A stretch of DNA of 14,437 nucleotides from Candidatus Desulfofervidaceae bacterium (GTDB lineage Bacteria > Desulfobacterota > Desulfofervidia > Desulfofervidales > Desulfofervidaceae). The notes beneath the pieces are model-generated. The model was given only the letters and a program-made list of their open reading frames with translations, did no database searches and was not told where the DNA came from. Shown here piece by piece: positions 1-7,562 of this stretch. The translations under genes were made by a program, and so were the position numbers. The stretch's first letter is position 1. The number at the start of each line of letters is the position of its first letter. Location: the NCBI GenBank assembly GCA_021160485.1, contig JAGHCL010000041.1:1-14437 (forward strand), given 5' to 3'.

Positions 1-63
1 TTATTTTAGCACACTTGCGGGGTTTCTTGTAGGGCAAATGAGGATTTTGGGATAATTTTTTTC

Positions 64-92
64 TTGACATGCAATACTATCTGTGTTATAAA
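64..92 (+). promoter_or_regulatory. Candidate promoter of aprBA
   Basis: A perfect -35 box TTGACA (64-69) is followed after 17 bp by TATAAA (87-92), a near-consensus sigma-70 type promoter. A T-tract (56-62) lies directly upstream of the -35 box and may act as an UP-like element. Transcription would begin near position 99 and give a leader of about 150 nt before aprB. I see no clear riboswitch, terminator or coding sequence in that leader, which is purine-rich around 130-165. The promoter call is from sequence only. Confidence 0.75.
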
Positions 93-236
93 TCCTTTGG
101 GAAAATGGGATAGTGCGGCAGAGATAGGAATATTTTGTAGAAAGGGGGTGAGGAAAGGGTAGAGTAGCATTTTTATATTCTCTTTAGGAGTATGAATTGT
201 GGTTTTTTTAGAAGTTCATTTTAAAGTTTTATGATT

Positions 237-243
237 AGGAGGT
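237..243 (+). promoter_or_regulatory. Shine-Dalgarno that fixes the aprB start
   Basis: AGGAGGT lies 6 nt before ATG 250, an ideal distance. An in-frame GTG at 244 directly abuts this site and so cannot be the initiator. The ATG gives the N-terminus MPSFVKVDKCDGC, which matches the usual start of AprB proteins. Confidence 0.85.
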
Positions 244-249
244 GTGGAT

Positions 250-696
250 ATGCCAAGTTTCGTTAAAGTAGATAAGTGTGACGGGTGTCAATCAGCCCCG
301 AGGACAGCCTGTCAGTATATTTGTCCTAATGATTTGATGGTTTTAAACAGAGAAATCATGAAGGCTTACAATCAAGAGCCTGAGATGTGTTGGGAATGTT
401 ATTCTTGTGTTAAAATCTGCCCGCAGCAAGCAATCGAAGTTAGAGGATATACCGATTTCTGCCCGTTGGGAGCCAGTGTTATCCCGATGCGGGGAACAGA
501 TGCTATTATGTGGACGGTTAAATTCAGAAACGGCATGATTAAGAGATTTAAATTTCCTATTCGGACTACTCCTGAAGGTTCGATTGATGTTTATGCTGGA
601 TATCCGGCGGCAGATCGTTCCAAGCTTGGTGATCTCTGGCTTTTCTCCGAACCAGAGACTTTAGAAGTAAATGAATTACCCACCACAAAGAAATAA
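250..696 (+). CDS. aprB: Adenylylsulfate (APS) reductase beta subunit, ferredoxin-like
   Basis: This is the iron-sulfur subunit of cytoplasmic APS reductase, which reduces adenosine 5'-phosphosulfate to sulfite and AMP; AprB passes electrons to the FAD of AprA. The 148-residue protein has two [4Fe-4S] motifs. The first is C10, C13, C21 and C25, with the long spacing typical of AprB, and the second is C47, C50, C53 and C57. The following segment (about 58-118) looks like the beta-sheet domain, and a short tail (119-148) should wrap around AprA. The length is close to the shorter AprB forms; from memory the Desulfovibrio protein is nearer 165 residues. The start is ATG 250, as argued for its ribosome binding site. 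It is first in the operon, with aprA 32 bp downstream behind its own strong ribosome binding site (713-720). Identification is firm from the motifs and context. Confidence 0.97.
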   Translation: MPSFVKVDKCDGCQSAPRTACQYICPNDLMVLNREIMKAYNQEPEMCWECYSCVKICPQQAIEVRGYTDFCPLGASVIPMRGTDAIMWTVKFRNGMIKRFKFPIRTTPEGSIDVYAGYPAADRSKLGDLWLFSEPETLEVNELPTTKK

Positions 697-728
697 TGAG
701 AAATAAATTTTTTAGGAGGTAAATAGTT

Positions 729-2633
729 ATGGCAGATTTTGAAGTTGTTGAAATCAGTACCGACTTGTTAATTGTCGGTGGCGGTATGGCTGCCTGTGGG
801 GCAGCAGTTGAGGCCAAATATTGGGCTGGCGATGATATAAAAGTGCTTTTAGTTGACAAAGCTGCCATGGAAAGAAGTGGTGCTGTGGCGCAGGGATTAT
901 CTGCTATTAACACTTATATTGGTATGAGTGGTCGGGCTGCACCTGAAGTAGGAGGCACCACTGGACAACATACCCCTGAAGAATTTGTCCGTTATGTGCG
1001 TCAGGATTTAATGGGTATCGTCAGAGAAGACTTAGTTTATGACGTTGCTCGCCATGTTGACTCTTCTGTTCACCTTTTTGAAAAATGGGGTCTTCCTATT
1101 TGGAAAAATGAGGAAGGTAAGTATGTCCGTGAAGGAAAATGGCAGATAATGATTCACGGTGAATCTTATAAACCTATCGTTGCTGAAGCAGCCAAAAATG
1201 CTTTGGGTGAAGAAAACATTCTTGAACGTGTTTTTATCGTCAAATTACTCCTTGACGAAAAAGTGCCCAACAGAATCGCTGGTGCGGTAGGATTCAGCGT
1301 AAGAGAGAACAAGTTCTATTATATTAAGGCCAAAGCCATCATTTGTGCGTGTGGTGGTGCTGTTCACATCTTCCGGCCACGTTCTACTGGTGAAGGTTAT
1401 GGCCGTGCTTGGTATCCACCATGGAATGCTGGTTCTACCTATTCCATGATGTTAGAAGTCGGTGCTCCGATGGTTAACATGGAATGCCGGTTCGTGCCTG
1501 CCCGTTACAAAGACGGTTATGGTCCTGTCGGTGCTTGGTTCTTACTCTTCAAGGCCTATGCTACTAACGCCTTTGATGAGAATTACATCGAAACCAGAAA
1601 GCCTGATTTAGAAAAATATGCACCATATGGTACCACCAAGCCAGTGCCTACCTGTTTGCGTAACCATGCGATGATGCTGGATATGTTTGAGGGTAAATTT
1701 CCGATTTTCATGAGAACTGAAGCTGCTATGCAGGCCATTATGAAGGCAGATCCAAAACGGGCTAAAAAGTTAGAAGCCGAGGCTTGGGAAGACTTCTTGG
1801 ATATGACTGTCAGTCAGTCCGTCCTCTGGGCAGCTGAAAACGTTGAGCCTGAAAAAGTAAAATCTGAGATTATGCCTTCTGAACCTTACTTGATGGGTTC
1901 CCACTCTGGTGCCAATGGTGCTTGGTGCTGTGGTCCTGAAGACTTAATGCCCGCCGAGTACAAAGATGACTTTCCTGGCGGATATAACCGTATGACCACT
2001 GTTGAAGGTCTGTTTACCGCTGGTGACGGTGTGGGTGCATCTGCCCACAAATTCTCTTCTGGTTCCCATACTGAGGGAAGATTGGCCGCCAAGGCTGCTA
2101 TTAAATATATCCTGGATCATCAGGACTTTGAACCCAATCCTCGCGGTAGTGTGGAAGAACTTAAAGAAATGGTCTACAAACCTCTCAAGACCTTTGAGGA
2201 AAACAAGGGTTATACCACTGATCCTAATGTCAACCCATTCTACATCAGACCGAAACAGTTTGTTTTCCGTCTCAACAAGATTATGGACGAATACTGTGCA
2301 GGTATTGGTTGGAATTACACCACTAACGAACCTGCCTTGTTGCGTGGTTTAGAAAAACTTCAGGTCTTGAAGGAGGATGCGGAAAAACTTGCAGCTGAGA
2401 ATCTCCACGAGTTAATGAGAGCTTGGGAGAACTATCACCGTCTCTTGACTGCTGAATGTCATCTCCGCCATATCCTCTACAGGAAGGAAACCAGGTGGCC
2501 TGGCTACTACTACAGATCAGACTATCCTGAAATGGACGAGCAGAACTGGAGAAAATTTGTCCTTTCTAGGATTAATCCTGATACCGGCGAATGGGAGATG
2601 CTTGAAAGACCATATGTCCAGATCGTTGACTAG
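729..2633 (+). CDS. aprA: Adenylylsulfate (APS) reductase alpha subunit, flavoprotein
   Basis: This is the catalytic FAD subunit of dissimilatory APS reductase, forming a heterodimer with AprB in the cytoplasm. The 634-residue protein belongs to the fumarate reductase/AprA flavoprotein family. The dinucleotide-binding motif GGGMAACGA is at 17-25. The flavin-proximal segment SGAVAQGLSAINTY is at 50-63. A family-typical block CRFVPARYKDGYGPVGAWF lies near residue 250. The C-terminal FAD segment contains TAGDGVGASAHKFSSGSH. The length is near the family norm of about 650. The ribosome binding site TAGGAGGT (713-720) lies 8 nt before the ATG. Codon choice appears richer in C- and G-ending codons than in the qmo genes, which would suit high expression, though I judged this only by eye. 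A strong terminator follows at once, so aprBA is probably a discrete transcript. Confidence 0.98.
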   Translation: MADFEVVEISTDLLIVGGGMAACGAAVEAKYWAGDDIKVLLVDKAAMERSGAVAQGLSAINTYIGMSGRAAPEVGGTTGQHTPEEFVRYVRQDLMGIVREDLVYDVARHVDSSVHLFEKWGLPIWKNEEGKYVREGKWQIMIHGESYKPIVAEAAKNALGEENILERVFIVKLLLDEKVPNRIAGAVGFSVRENKFYYIKAKAIICACGGAVHIFRPRSTGEGYGRAWYPPWNAGSTYSMMLEVGAPMVNMECRFVPARYKDGYGPVGAWFLLFKAYATNAFDENYIETRKPDLEKYAPYGTTKPVPTCLRNHAMMLDMFEGKFPIFMRTEAAMQAIMKADPKRAKKLEAEAWEDFLDMTVSQSVLWAAENVEPEKVKSEIMPSEPYLMGSHSGANGAWCCGPEDLMPAEYKDDFPGGYNRMTTVEGLFTAGDGVGASAHKFSSGSHTEGRLAAKAAIKYILDHQDFEPNPRGSVEELKEMVYKPLKTFEENKGYTTDPNVNPFYIRPKQFVFRLNKIMDEYCAGIGWNYTTNEPALLRGLEKLQVLKEDAEKLAAENLHELMRAWENYHRLLTAECHLRHILYRKETRWPGYYYRSDYPEMDEQNWRKFVLSRINPDTGEWEMLERPYVQIVD

Positions 2634-2639
2634 TTAATT

Positions 2640-2680
2640 AAGTTCCGGGTGCTTATGCACCCGGAACTTTAATTTTTTTT
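2640..2680 (+). terminator. Intrinsic terminator of aprBA
   Basis: A perfect 13-bp stem (2640-2652 with 2657-2669, loop TTAT) is GC-rich in its core and is followed after AA-type spacing by eight T residues (2673-2680). It starts 7 nt after the aprA stop. This is a textbook Rho-independent terminator and separates aprBA from qmoABC. Confidence 0.93.
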
Positions 2681-2707
2681 GAGCCTTCGGAGGATGGAGA
2701 CTCTAAT
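2679..2707 (+). promoter_or_regulatory. Weak candidate promoter of qmoABC
   Basis: TTGAGC (2679-2684, four of six matches to the -35 consensus) and TCTAAT (2702-2707, five of six matches to the -10 consensus) are separated by 17 bp. The -35 box begins inside the U-tract of the apr terminator. Predicted transcription start is near 2714, leaving a leader of about 30 nt before qmoA. The alternative is that qmoABC is transcribed only by read-through from apr. Confidence 0.4.
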
Positions 2708-2744
2708 TTTAGGTTGCGATAAAAAATGACCGCGGAGGAATAGC

Positions 2745-4007
2745 ATGGCAGGCGAAAAAAATCTCACAGGAACTATTTTAGTAGTTGGCGGGGGCATTAG
2801 TGGTTTGACCGCGGCGGTAGAGGCAGGTGAAGTAGGATATGATGTTATCGTAGTAGAAAAAAGACCCTATTTAGGAGGGCGGGTGGCCCAATTACATCAA
2901 TATTTTCCAAAGCTATGTCCTCCATATTGCGGATTGGAAATAAATTTTAGAAGAGTAAAAGACAATCCGAGAATCAAATTTTTTACCTTAGCCAAAGTAG
3001 AAAAGATAACAGGTCAGGCTGGGAATTTTGATGTTACTATTAAGATAAAGCCCCGCTATGTGAATAATAACTGCACCATGTGCGGAAAGTGTACCGAAGT
3101 GTGTCCTCAGGAAAGAACGGATGAGTTTAACTATGGTCTTGCTAAGACCAAAGCTATCTATTTACCTCATGAGATGTCCTTTCCAGCCAAATATGTTATA
3201 GATGATACCACTTGTGATAAGTGTGGCAAATGTGTTGAAGCGTGTACTTATAATGCGATTGATTTAAATGAACAACCCAAAACCGTAACCTTTAAAGTTG
3301 GCTCCATTATCTGGGCTACGGGTTGGAAGCCTTACGATGCAACCAGAATGGACAATTTAGGATTTGGAAAATATCAGAATGTCATCACCAATGTCATGAT
3401 GGAAAGGCTTGCCGCCATAAACGGCCCGACTAAAGGGAAAGTTTTGCGTCCATCAGATAACAAAGAGATAAAAAGTATTGCTTTTGTCCAATGTGCTGGT
3501 TCCAGAGATGAAAATCCCCTCCCTTACTGTTCGGCAGTATGTTGCCTTGCTTCTATGAAGCAGGCTACTTATATAAAAGAGCAATATCCAGATGCTAAAG
3601 TTTACATCTTTTATATAGATTTGCGGGCCTTTGGCCGCTTTGAAGATTTCTACAATCGGGTTAAAGAATATAAAGACGTTAATTTTATTAAAGGTAAAGT
3701 TGCCAAAATTACAGAACAACCAGAGACCAAGAACCTTATTGTGGAAGCTGAGGACATTTTATCTGGTAAAAAAACGCAGCAAGAAGTAGAAATGGTAGTG
3801 TTAGCTACAGGTATGATGCCAACGACAGCAGAAGAAAAGGTACCTACTGATGTGCCCTATGATGAGTTTAATTTTCTGCTCTCCGATCTCCAGGATAATG
3901 GAATTTATGCTGCAGGGTGTGCAAAGAAGCCGATGGATGTGGCTTCTTGTGTCCAAGATGCTACGGGGGCAGTGCTTAAAGCTATCCAATCTATTGTGAG
4001 GAGGTAA
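2745..4007 (+). CDS. qmoA: QmoA, HdrA-like flavin/iron-sulfur subunit of the Qmo complex
   Basis: This is a soluble subunit of QmoABC, the quinone-interacting membrane-bound oxidoreductase that links the menaquinone pool to APS reductase. The 420-residue protein is related to HdrA of heterodisulfide reductase. An FAD-binding motif GGGISG is at 15-20. A CPPYC pair (C58, C62) follows. A two-cluster ferredoxin insertion lies at about 104-172 (C110, C113, C116, C120; C157, C160, C163, C167). The second FAD half carries CAGSRD (C250) and YCSAVCC (C262, C266, C267). The family-typical ATG(M/W) segments near 191 and 355 are also present. The start ATG has GGAGG at 2734-2738. The stop lies 5 bp before qmoB, and the qmoB ribosome binding site sits within the last qmoA codons, which implies translational coupling. 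Paralogy with qmoB is evident; order and length support the qmoA call. Confidence 0.95.
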   Translation: MAGEKNLTGTILVVGGGISGLTAAVEAGEVGYDVIVVEKRPYLGGRVAQLHQYFPKLCPPYCGLEINFRRVKDNPRIKFFTLAKVEKITGQAGNFDVTIKIKPRYVNNNCTMCGKCTEVCPQERTDEFNYGLAKTKAIYLPHEMSFPAKYVIDDTTCDKCGKCVEACTYNAIDLNEQPKTVTFKVGSIIWATGWKPYDATRMDNLGFGKYQNVITNVMMERLAAINGPTKGKVLRPSDNKEIKSIAFVQCAGSRDENPLPYCSAVCCLASMKQATYIKEQYPDAKVYIFYIDLRAFGRFEDFYNRVKEYKDVNFIKGKVAKITEQPETKNLIVEAEDILSGKKTQQEVEMVVLATGMMPTTAEEKVPTDVPYDEFNFLLSDLQDNGIYAAGCAKKPMDVASCVQDATGAVLKAIQSIVRR

Positions 4008-4012
4008 CTCTA

Positions 4013-6259
4013 ATGGAAAAAAAGATCGGAGTTTATATTTGTAAAGGCTGTGGTATTGGGGATGTTTTGGATATAGATAAGCTTTCCCAAATAGCCACAG
4101 AAGAATTTAAATTGCCCTGTAAAGTTCATGAGAGTTTATGTGGTGAGGCAGGTGTAAATTTGATTAAGGGAGATATAGAGGGAGAAGGGGTTAATACAGT
4201 TGTAATTGCTGCTTGTTCTCACCGAGTAAATTGGGACGTATTTAACTTTGGTCCAGAAGTAATTGTAGAAAGGGCCAACATAAGAGAACAAGTGGCCTGG
4301 TCACAGCCTCCTAAAAATGATTTTACCCATGAGATGGCAGAAGATTATTTGAGGATGGCCATTACCAAGGCCCAGAAGGTAGAAATTCCTCTCGGTTATA
4401 AAGATGAGGAAGAATATAATAAGACCATTTTGGTAGTTGGTGGTGGGATTACAGGACTCACGGCTGCCTTGGAAGCAGCTAATGCCAATTATGATGTGGT
4501 GTTGATAGAGAAAGAGGCCCAACTGGGTGGTTGGGTGGCAAAATGGTGGAAAACATATCCCTACCAACCTCCTTATAAAGAACTTCAGGATAGTGGAATA
4601 GAAGAGAAGATAAAGGCTGTTATGAATCATCCTAGGATAAAAGTTTATACCTCTACCAAAATAGAGAAGACAGAAGGACAGCCTGGGCATTTTGATATTA
4701 CTCTGAACCAGAGTGGAAAAACAGAGCAAATAAGAGTAGGTTCCATTATTTTAGCCATTGGTTGGAAACCTTATGATGCCAGAAAGTTAGACCATTTAGG
4801 GTATGGTAAATATGCCAATGTTATTACTCAAATAGAAATGGAAGATATGGCCCAAAAAGGCCAAATTATATCCCCCGCCACAGGTAAACCTGCTCAAAAT
4901 GTTGTGTTTATTCAATGTGCTGGCCAGAGGGATCCTAACCATTTACCTTATTGTTCTTCATGGTGCTGTCTGGTTTCTCTTAAGCAGGCTAAATATGTGC
5001 GGGAAATGAATCCCGAGGCTAAAGTATACATTTTCTACCGGGATATGCGGACGCCAGGCCAATATGAAGAATTTTATAAAAATGCCCAAAATGATGTGGG
5101 GATTTTTCTGACGAAAGGAGAAGTGGTAGGAGTTACAGAAAATCCTGATAAGACTTTAAATATTGAAGTGGAAAATACCTTATTAGGAGAGGATATTACT
5201 GTTAAGGCAGATTTAGTGGTCCTGGCTACGGGTATGGTTTCTAGAATGGAAGGGATTCCTACTACAAGGGAGGATGTGATTAAGGCATATGGTCTTACAG
5301 GACAGGAAGAACCAGATGTGATTGAAAAAACCATTGCTGAGACTCCCCAGCCTTGGGAAGGGGTTTTAAATCTAGCCTACCGTCAAGGGCCAGAAGTGCC
5401 TATCTTAAAATACAATTTGCCTGATTCCAACTTTATTTGCTTTCCTTATGAATCCCGTCGGACTGGTATCTATCCAGCTGGATGTGTGAGGCAACCTCAG
5501 GATATTGAGGCATGTATCAGAGATGCTGAAGGGGCAGCTTTGAAGGCAATTCAGTGTATGGAAATGGAAACACGAGGGGAAACTGTTCATCCTCGCTCTG
5601 GCGATTTGAGTTATCCCGAATTTTTCTTCCAGAGGTGTACCCAATGTAAACGTTGCACTCAGGAATGCCCATTTGGCGCCTTAGACGAAGATGAAAAGGG
5701 CACGCCCAAACCCAATTATTTCCGCTGTCGGCGGTGTGGCACCTGTATGGGGGCCTGTCCGGAGAGAATTATTGGTTTCCAAAATTATAATGTGGATATC
5801 ATTTCCTCTATGATTAAAGCAATTTCTGTTCCAGAGGATGATGAAGAGAAACTCAGGATTCTTTGTTTTGCCTGTGAAAATGATGCTTACCCTGCATTGG
5901 ATATGGCCGGGCTTAATCATTTGCAATATTCTCCTTTAATCCGGGTTATTCCTGTTAGGTGTTTGGGTTCTGTGAATTTAGTTTTTATTACCGATGCTTT
6001 ATCTCGGGGAATAGATGGGGTGTTACTCTTAGGATGTAAATATGGTGATGATTATCAGTGTCATTTTGTTAGGGGAAGCGAGTTAGCTAATTATAGAATG
6101 GGTAAATTGCAGGAAACCCTAAATAATTTAGGTCTAGAGGCGGAAAGGGCACAACTAGTAGAGGTGGCAATTACTGATTATGATAAGCTGCCAGGAATAA
6201 TTGATAAATTTATAGAAAAAATAAAAGAATTAGGACCTAATCCATTTAAAGGATGGTAA
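4013..6259 (+). CDS. qmoB: QmoB, HdrA/MvhD-like flavin/iron-sulfur subunit of the Qmo complex
   Basis: This is the largest soluble subunit of QmoABC. The 748-residue protein has a multidomain layout. An N-terminal HdrA-type Cys domain comes first (C10, C13, C36, C43, C68). Next is an FAD module with GGGITG at 143-148 and the HdrA-like CAGQRD and YCSSWCC blocks near 302-319. Two ferredoxin-type [4Fe-4S] motifs follow (C542, C545, C548, C552; C572, C575, C578, C582). The C-terminal MvhD-like domain (about 614-745) has C618, C621, C650, C675 and C683. The MvhD domain is the part that connects hydrogenase to heterodisulfide reductase in methanogens, and its presence distinguishes QmoB from QmoA. 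No membrane segment is visible. The gene is 15 bp upstream of qmoC, with an AGGAGGT site in the gap. Confidence 0.95.
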   Translation: MEKKIGVYICKGCGIGDVLDIDKLSQIATEEFKLPCKVHESLCGEAGVNLIKGDIEGEGVNTVVIAACSHRVNWDVFNFGPEVIVERANIREQVAWSQPPKNDFTHEMAEDYLRMAITKAQKVEIPLGYKDEEEYNKTILVVGGGITGLTAALEAANANYDVVLIEKEAQLGGWVAKWWKTYPYQPPYKELQDSGIEEKIKAVMNHPRIKVYTSTKIEKTEGQPGHFDITLNQSGKTEQIRVGSIILAIGWKPYDARKLDHLGYGKYANVITQIEMEDMAQKGQIISPATGKPAQNVVFIQCAGQRDPNHLPYCSSWCCLVSLKQAKYVREMNPEAKVYIFYRDMRTPGQYEEFYKNAQNDVGIFLTKGEVVGVTENPDKTLNIEVENTLLGEDITVKADLVVLATGMVSRMEGIPTTREDVIKAYGLTGQEEPDVIEKTIAETPQPWEGVLNLAYRQGPEVPILKYNLPDSNFICFPYESRRTGIYPAGCVRQPQDIEACIRDAEGAALKAIQCMEMETRGETVHPRSGDLSYPEFFFQRCTQCKRCTQECPFGALDEDEKGTPKPNYFRCRRCGTCMGACPERIIGFQNYNVDIISSMIKAISVPEDDEEKLRILCFACENDAYPALDMAGLNHLQYSPLIRVIPVRCLGSVNLVFITDALSRGIDGVLLLGCKYGDDYQCHFVRGSELANYRMGKLQETLNNLGLEAERAQLVEVAITDYDKLPGIIDKFIEKIKELGPNPFKGW

Positions 6260-6274
6260 GAGGAGGTATTTGAA

Positions 6275-7402
6275 ATGGCAAATGGGCGCTTGGTGGAACC
6301 AGATCTTAAGTTTATTGATGGTGTGATTGAATTAGGCGGTTCTTCGCTTAAAAAGTGTTTTCAATGTGCTACTTGTAGTGTGGTTTGTCCCTTATCTTCG
6401 GAAGACGATCCTTTTCCTCGTAAACAGATGATTATGGCACAGTGGGGGCAGAAGGAGGCTCTTATTAAAGACAAAAATATCTGGTTGTGTCATCAATGTC
6501 AGGATTGTTCTGCTTATTGCCCACGTGGAGCTCGTCCTGGTGATGTGTTAGGCGCAATCAGAGCCTTTGCGATTGAAAAATATGCTACTCCTAAATGGTT
6601 AGCAAAACTTGTGAGAGAGCCTAAATATCTACCTTTACTTTTCATTGTTCCTATTATCTTATTCTTATTTATAGCTCTCTTGAACGGAACTTTACCACCT
6701 AAAGCAGGGGAAATAAGACCTTCTCATTTTATTCCTGATACTACTGGGCTTGACTTGGTATTTGTTCCCTTAAGCATTCTCTTAGGTGTGGCCCTTTTTA
6801 AAAGTCTTTCTCGCTTCTGGAAAGATATAAGTGCAGGTTTGGTTGAGAAACCTTCTGCATATCAAATGCTGCTTAAAGGCGGTTGGTGGGGTATTTTGTT
6901 TTCTACTGCCAAAGAGATATTGTCTCATGCCCGGTTTAGAAAATGTGGAGCCAGTGCTAATCGGACTGTCCCACACTTTCTCCTGTTATGGAGTTTTATT
7001 GGTCTCTTTATTGTAACAGGTATAGGATTTGTGGCTGAATATATTTTTCACATTGAGCTACCTTTCCCAATGACAAATCCTGTCAAATTGCTGGCTAATG
7101 TTAGTGCAGTGGCCTTGATACTGGGTGCGCTGATGATTCTTATTAACCGGTTACAGGATAAAGATGCACCTAAAACATATTGGGATTTAAGTTTGATTTG
7201 GATTATTTTGGCTGTTGGAGTGACAGGAGCTTTAGCAGAAATATTCAAGTTGGTTGAGATGGCCTTTTGGGCTTATGGTTTTTATTTACTCCATTTAGCA
7301 AGCGTTTTTGTTTTATTTCTTTATTTACCTTATTCAAAATTTGCTCATTTGGCTTACAGAACATTGGCAATGGTTTATGAAAAATACTCAAGTAAAGCCT
7401 AA
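6275..7402 (+). CDS. qmoC: QmoC, membrane subunit with HdrC-like and cytochrome b-like parts
   Basis: This is the membrane anchor and quinone-reactive subunit of QmoABC, a fusion of an HdrC-type iron-sulfur domain and an HdrE/NarI-type membrane domain. In the 375-residue protein, two CX2CX2CX3C motifs (C28-C38 and C72-C82) bind [4Fe-4S] clusters on the cytoplasmic side. Hydrophobic stretches lie at about 118-138, 158-176, 233-256, 270-291, 305-326 and 329-352, giving around six membrane helices. H218, H234, H340 and H358 lie in or near helices and are candidate heme b ligands, inferred from position only. The start ATG has AGGAGGT at 6261-6267. It ends the qmo operon. No strong terminator follows; only an AT-rich inverted repeat (7419-7434) lies between it and the dsr promoter. 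Confidence 0.95.
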   Translation: MANGRLVEPDLKFIDGVIELGGSSLKKCFQCATCSVVCPLSSEDDPFPRKQMIMAQWGQKEALIKDKNIWLCHQCQDCSAYCPRGARPGDVLGAIRAFAIEKYATPKWLAKLVREPKYLPLLFIVPIILFLFIALLNGTLPPKAGEIRPSHFIPDTTGLDLVFVPLSILLGVALFKSLSRFWKDISAGLVEKPSAYQMLLKGGWWGILFSTAKEILSHARFRKCGASANRTVPHFLLLWSFIGLFIVTGIGFVAEYIFHIELPFPMTNPVKLLANVSAVALILGALMILINRLQDKDAPKTYWDLSLIWIILAVGVTGALAEIFKLVEMAFWAYGFYLLHLASVFVLFLYLPYSKFAHLAYRTLAMVYEKYSSKA

Positions 7403-7432
7403 AGAACCTGAATGGTTAAAGAAAATTTTTTC

Positions 7433-7461
7433 TTGACAAAAAAAATGAGAAAGGTTATATA
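7433..7461 (+). promoter_or_regulatory. Candidate promoter of dsrABD
   Basis: TTGACA (7433-7438) and TATATA (7456-7461) are separated by 17 bp. Directly upstream is AATTTTTTC, nearly the same T-tract plus C that precedes the -35 box of the apr promoter, and both -10 boxes are preceded by GT. An inverted repeat, AAGAAAA and TTTTCTT (7419-7425 and 7428-7434), overlaps the -35 box and could be an operator or a weak qmo terminator. Transcription would start near 7468 and give a leader of about 95 nt. Confidence 0.75.
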
Positions 7462-7482
7462 AGGGAGAAAGCTTTGAAAGTG

Positions 7483-7558
7483 AAAGGAGGTGAAAGTTAA
7501 AGAAATTTTGCAAATTTGGAAGATAACTAAAGGAGAAGAAAAAAAAACAAGGAGGTAG
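7483..7558 (+). promoter_or_regulatory. dsrA leader with orphan Shine-Dalgarno and possible leader ORF
   Basis: A full Shine-Dalgarno, AGGAGGTG (7485-7492), stands 78 bp before dsrA with no ATG, GTG or TTG at normal distance. A 22-codon frame begins with GTG 7490, which overlaps the Shine-Dalgarno itself, and ends with a TAG (7556-7558) that overlaps the dsrA ribosome binding site GGAGGT (7551-7556). The only other in-frame start is TTG 7508, 17 nt from the site. Translation of this peptide would end on the dsrA initiation region, so a coupling or attenuation role is conceivable, but the start is poor. It may be only a ribosome standby site. Confidence 0.3.
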
Positions 7559-7562
7559 TTAT

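Noticed and set aside
192..224. Ten-codon ORF in the apr leader after TTAGGAG
   Set aside because: The ATG is only 1 nt from the Shine-Dalgarno-like sequence and the peptide is short and featureless. There is no support for translation.
244..249. aprB starting at GTG 244
   Set aside because: The GTG directly abuts the Shine-Dalgarno, leaving no spacing. ATG 250 gives the canonical MPSFV start.
1..249. End of an upstream sat gene or a Rex operator before aprB
   Set aside because: No reading frame with Sat motifs is present in 1-249 and no convincing TTGTGAA-type palindrome was found near the promoter.
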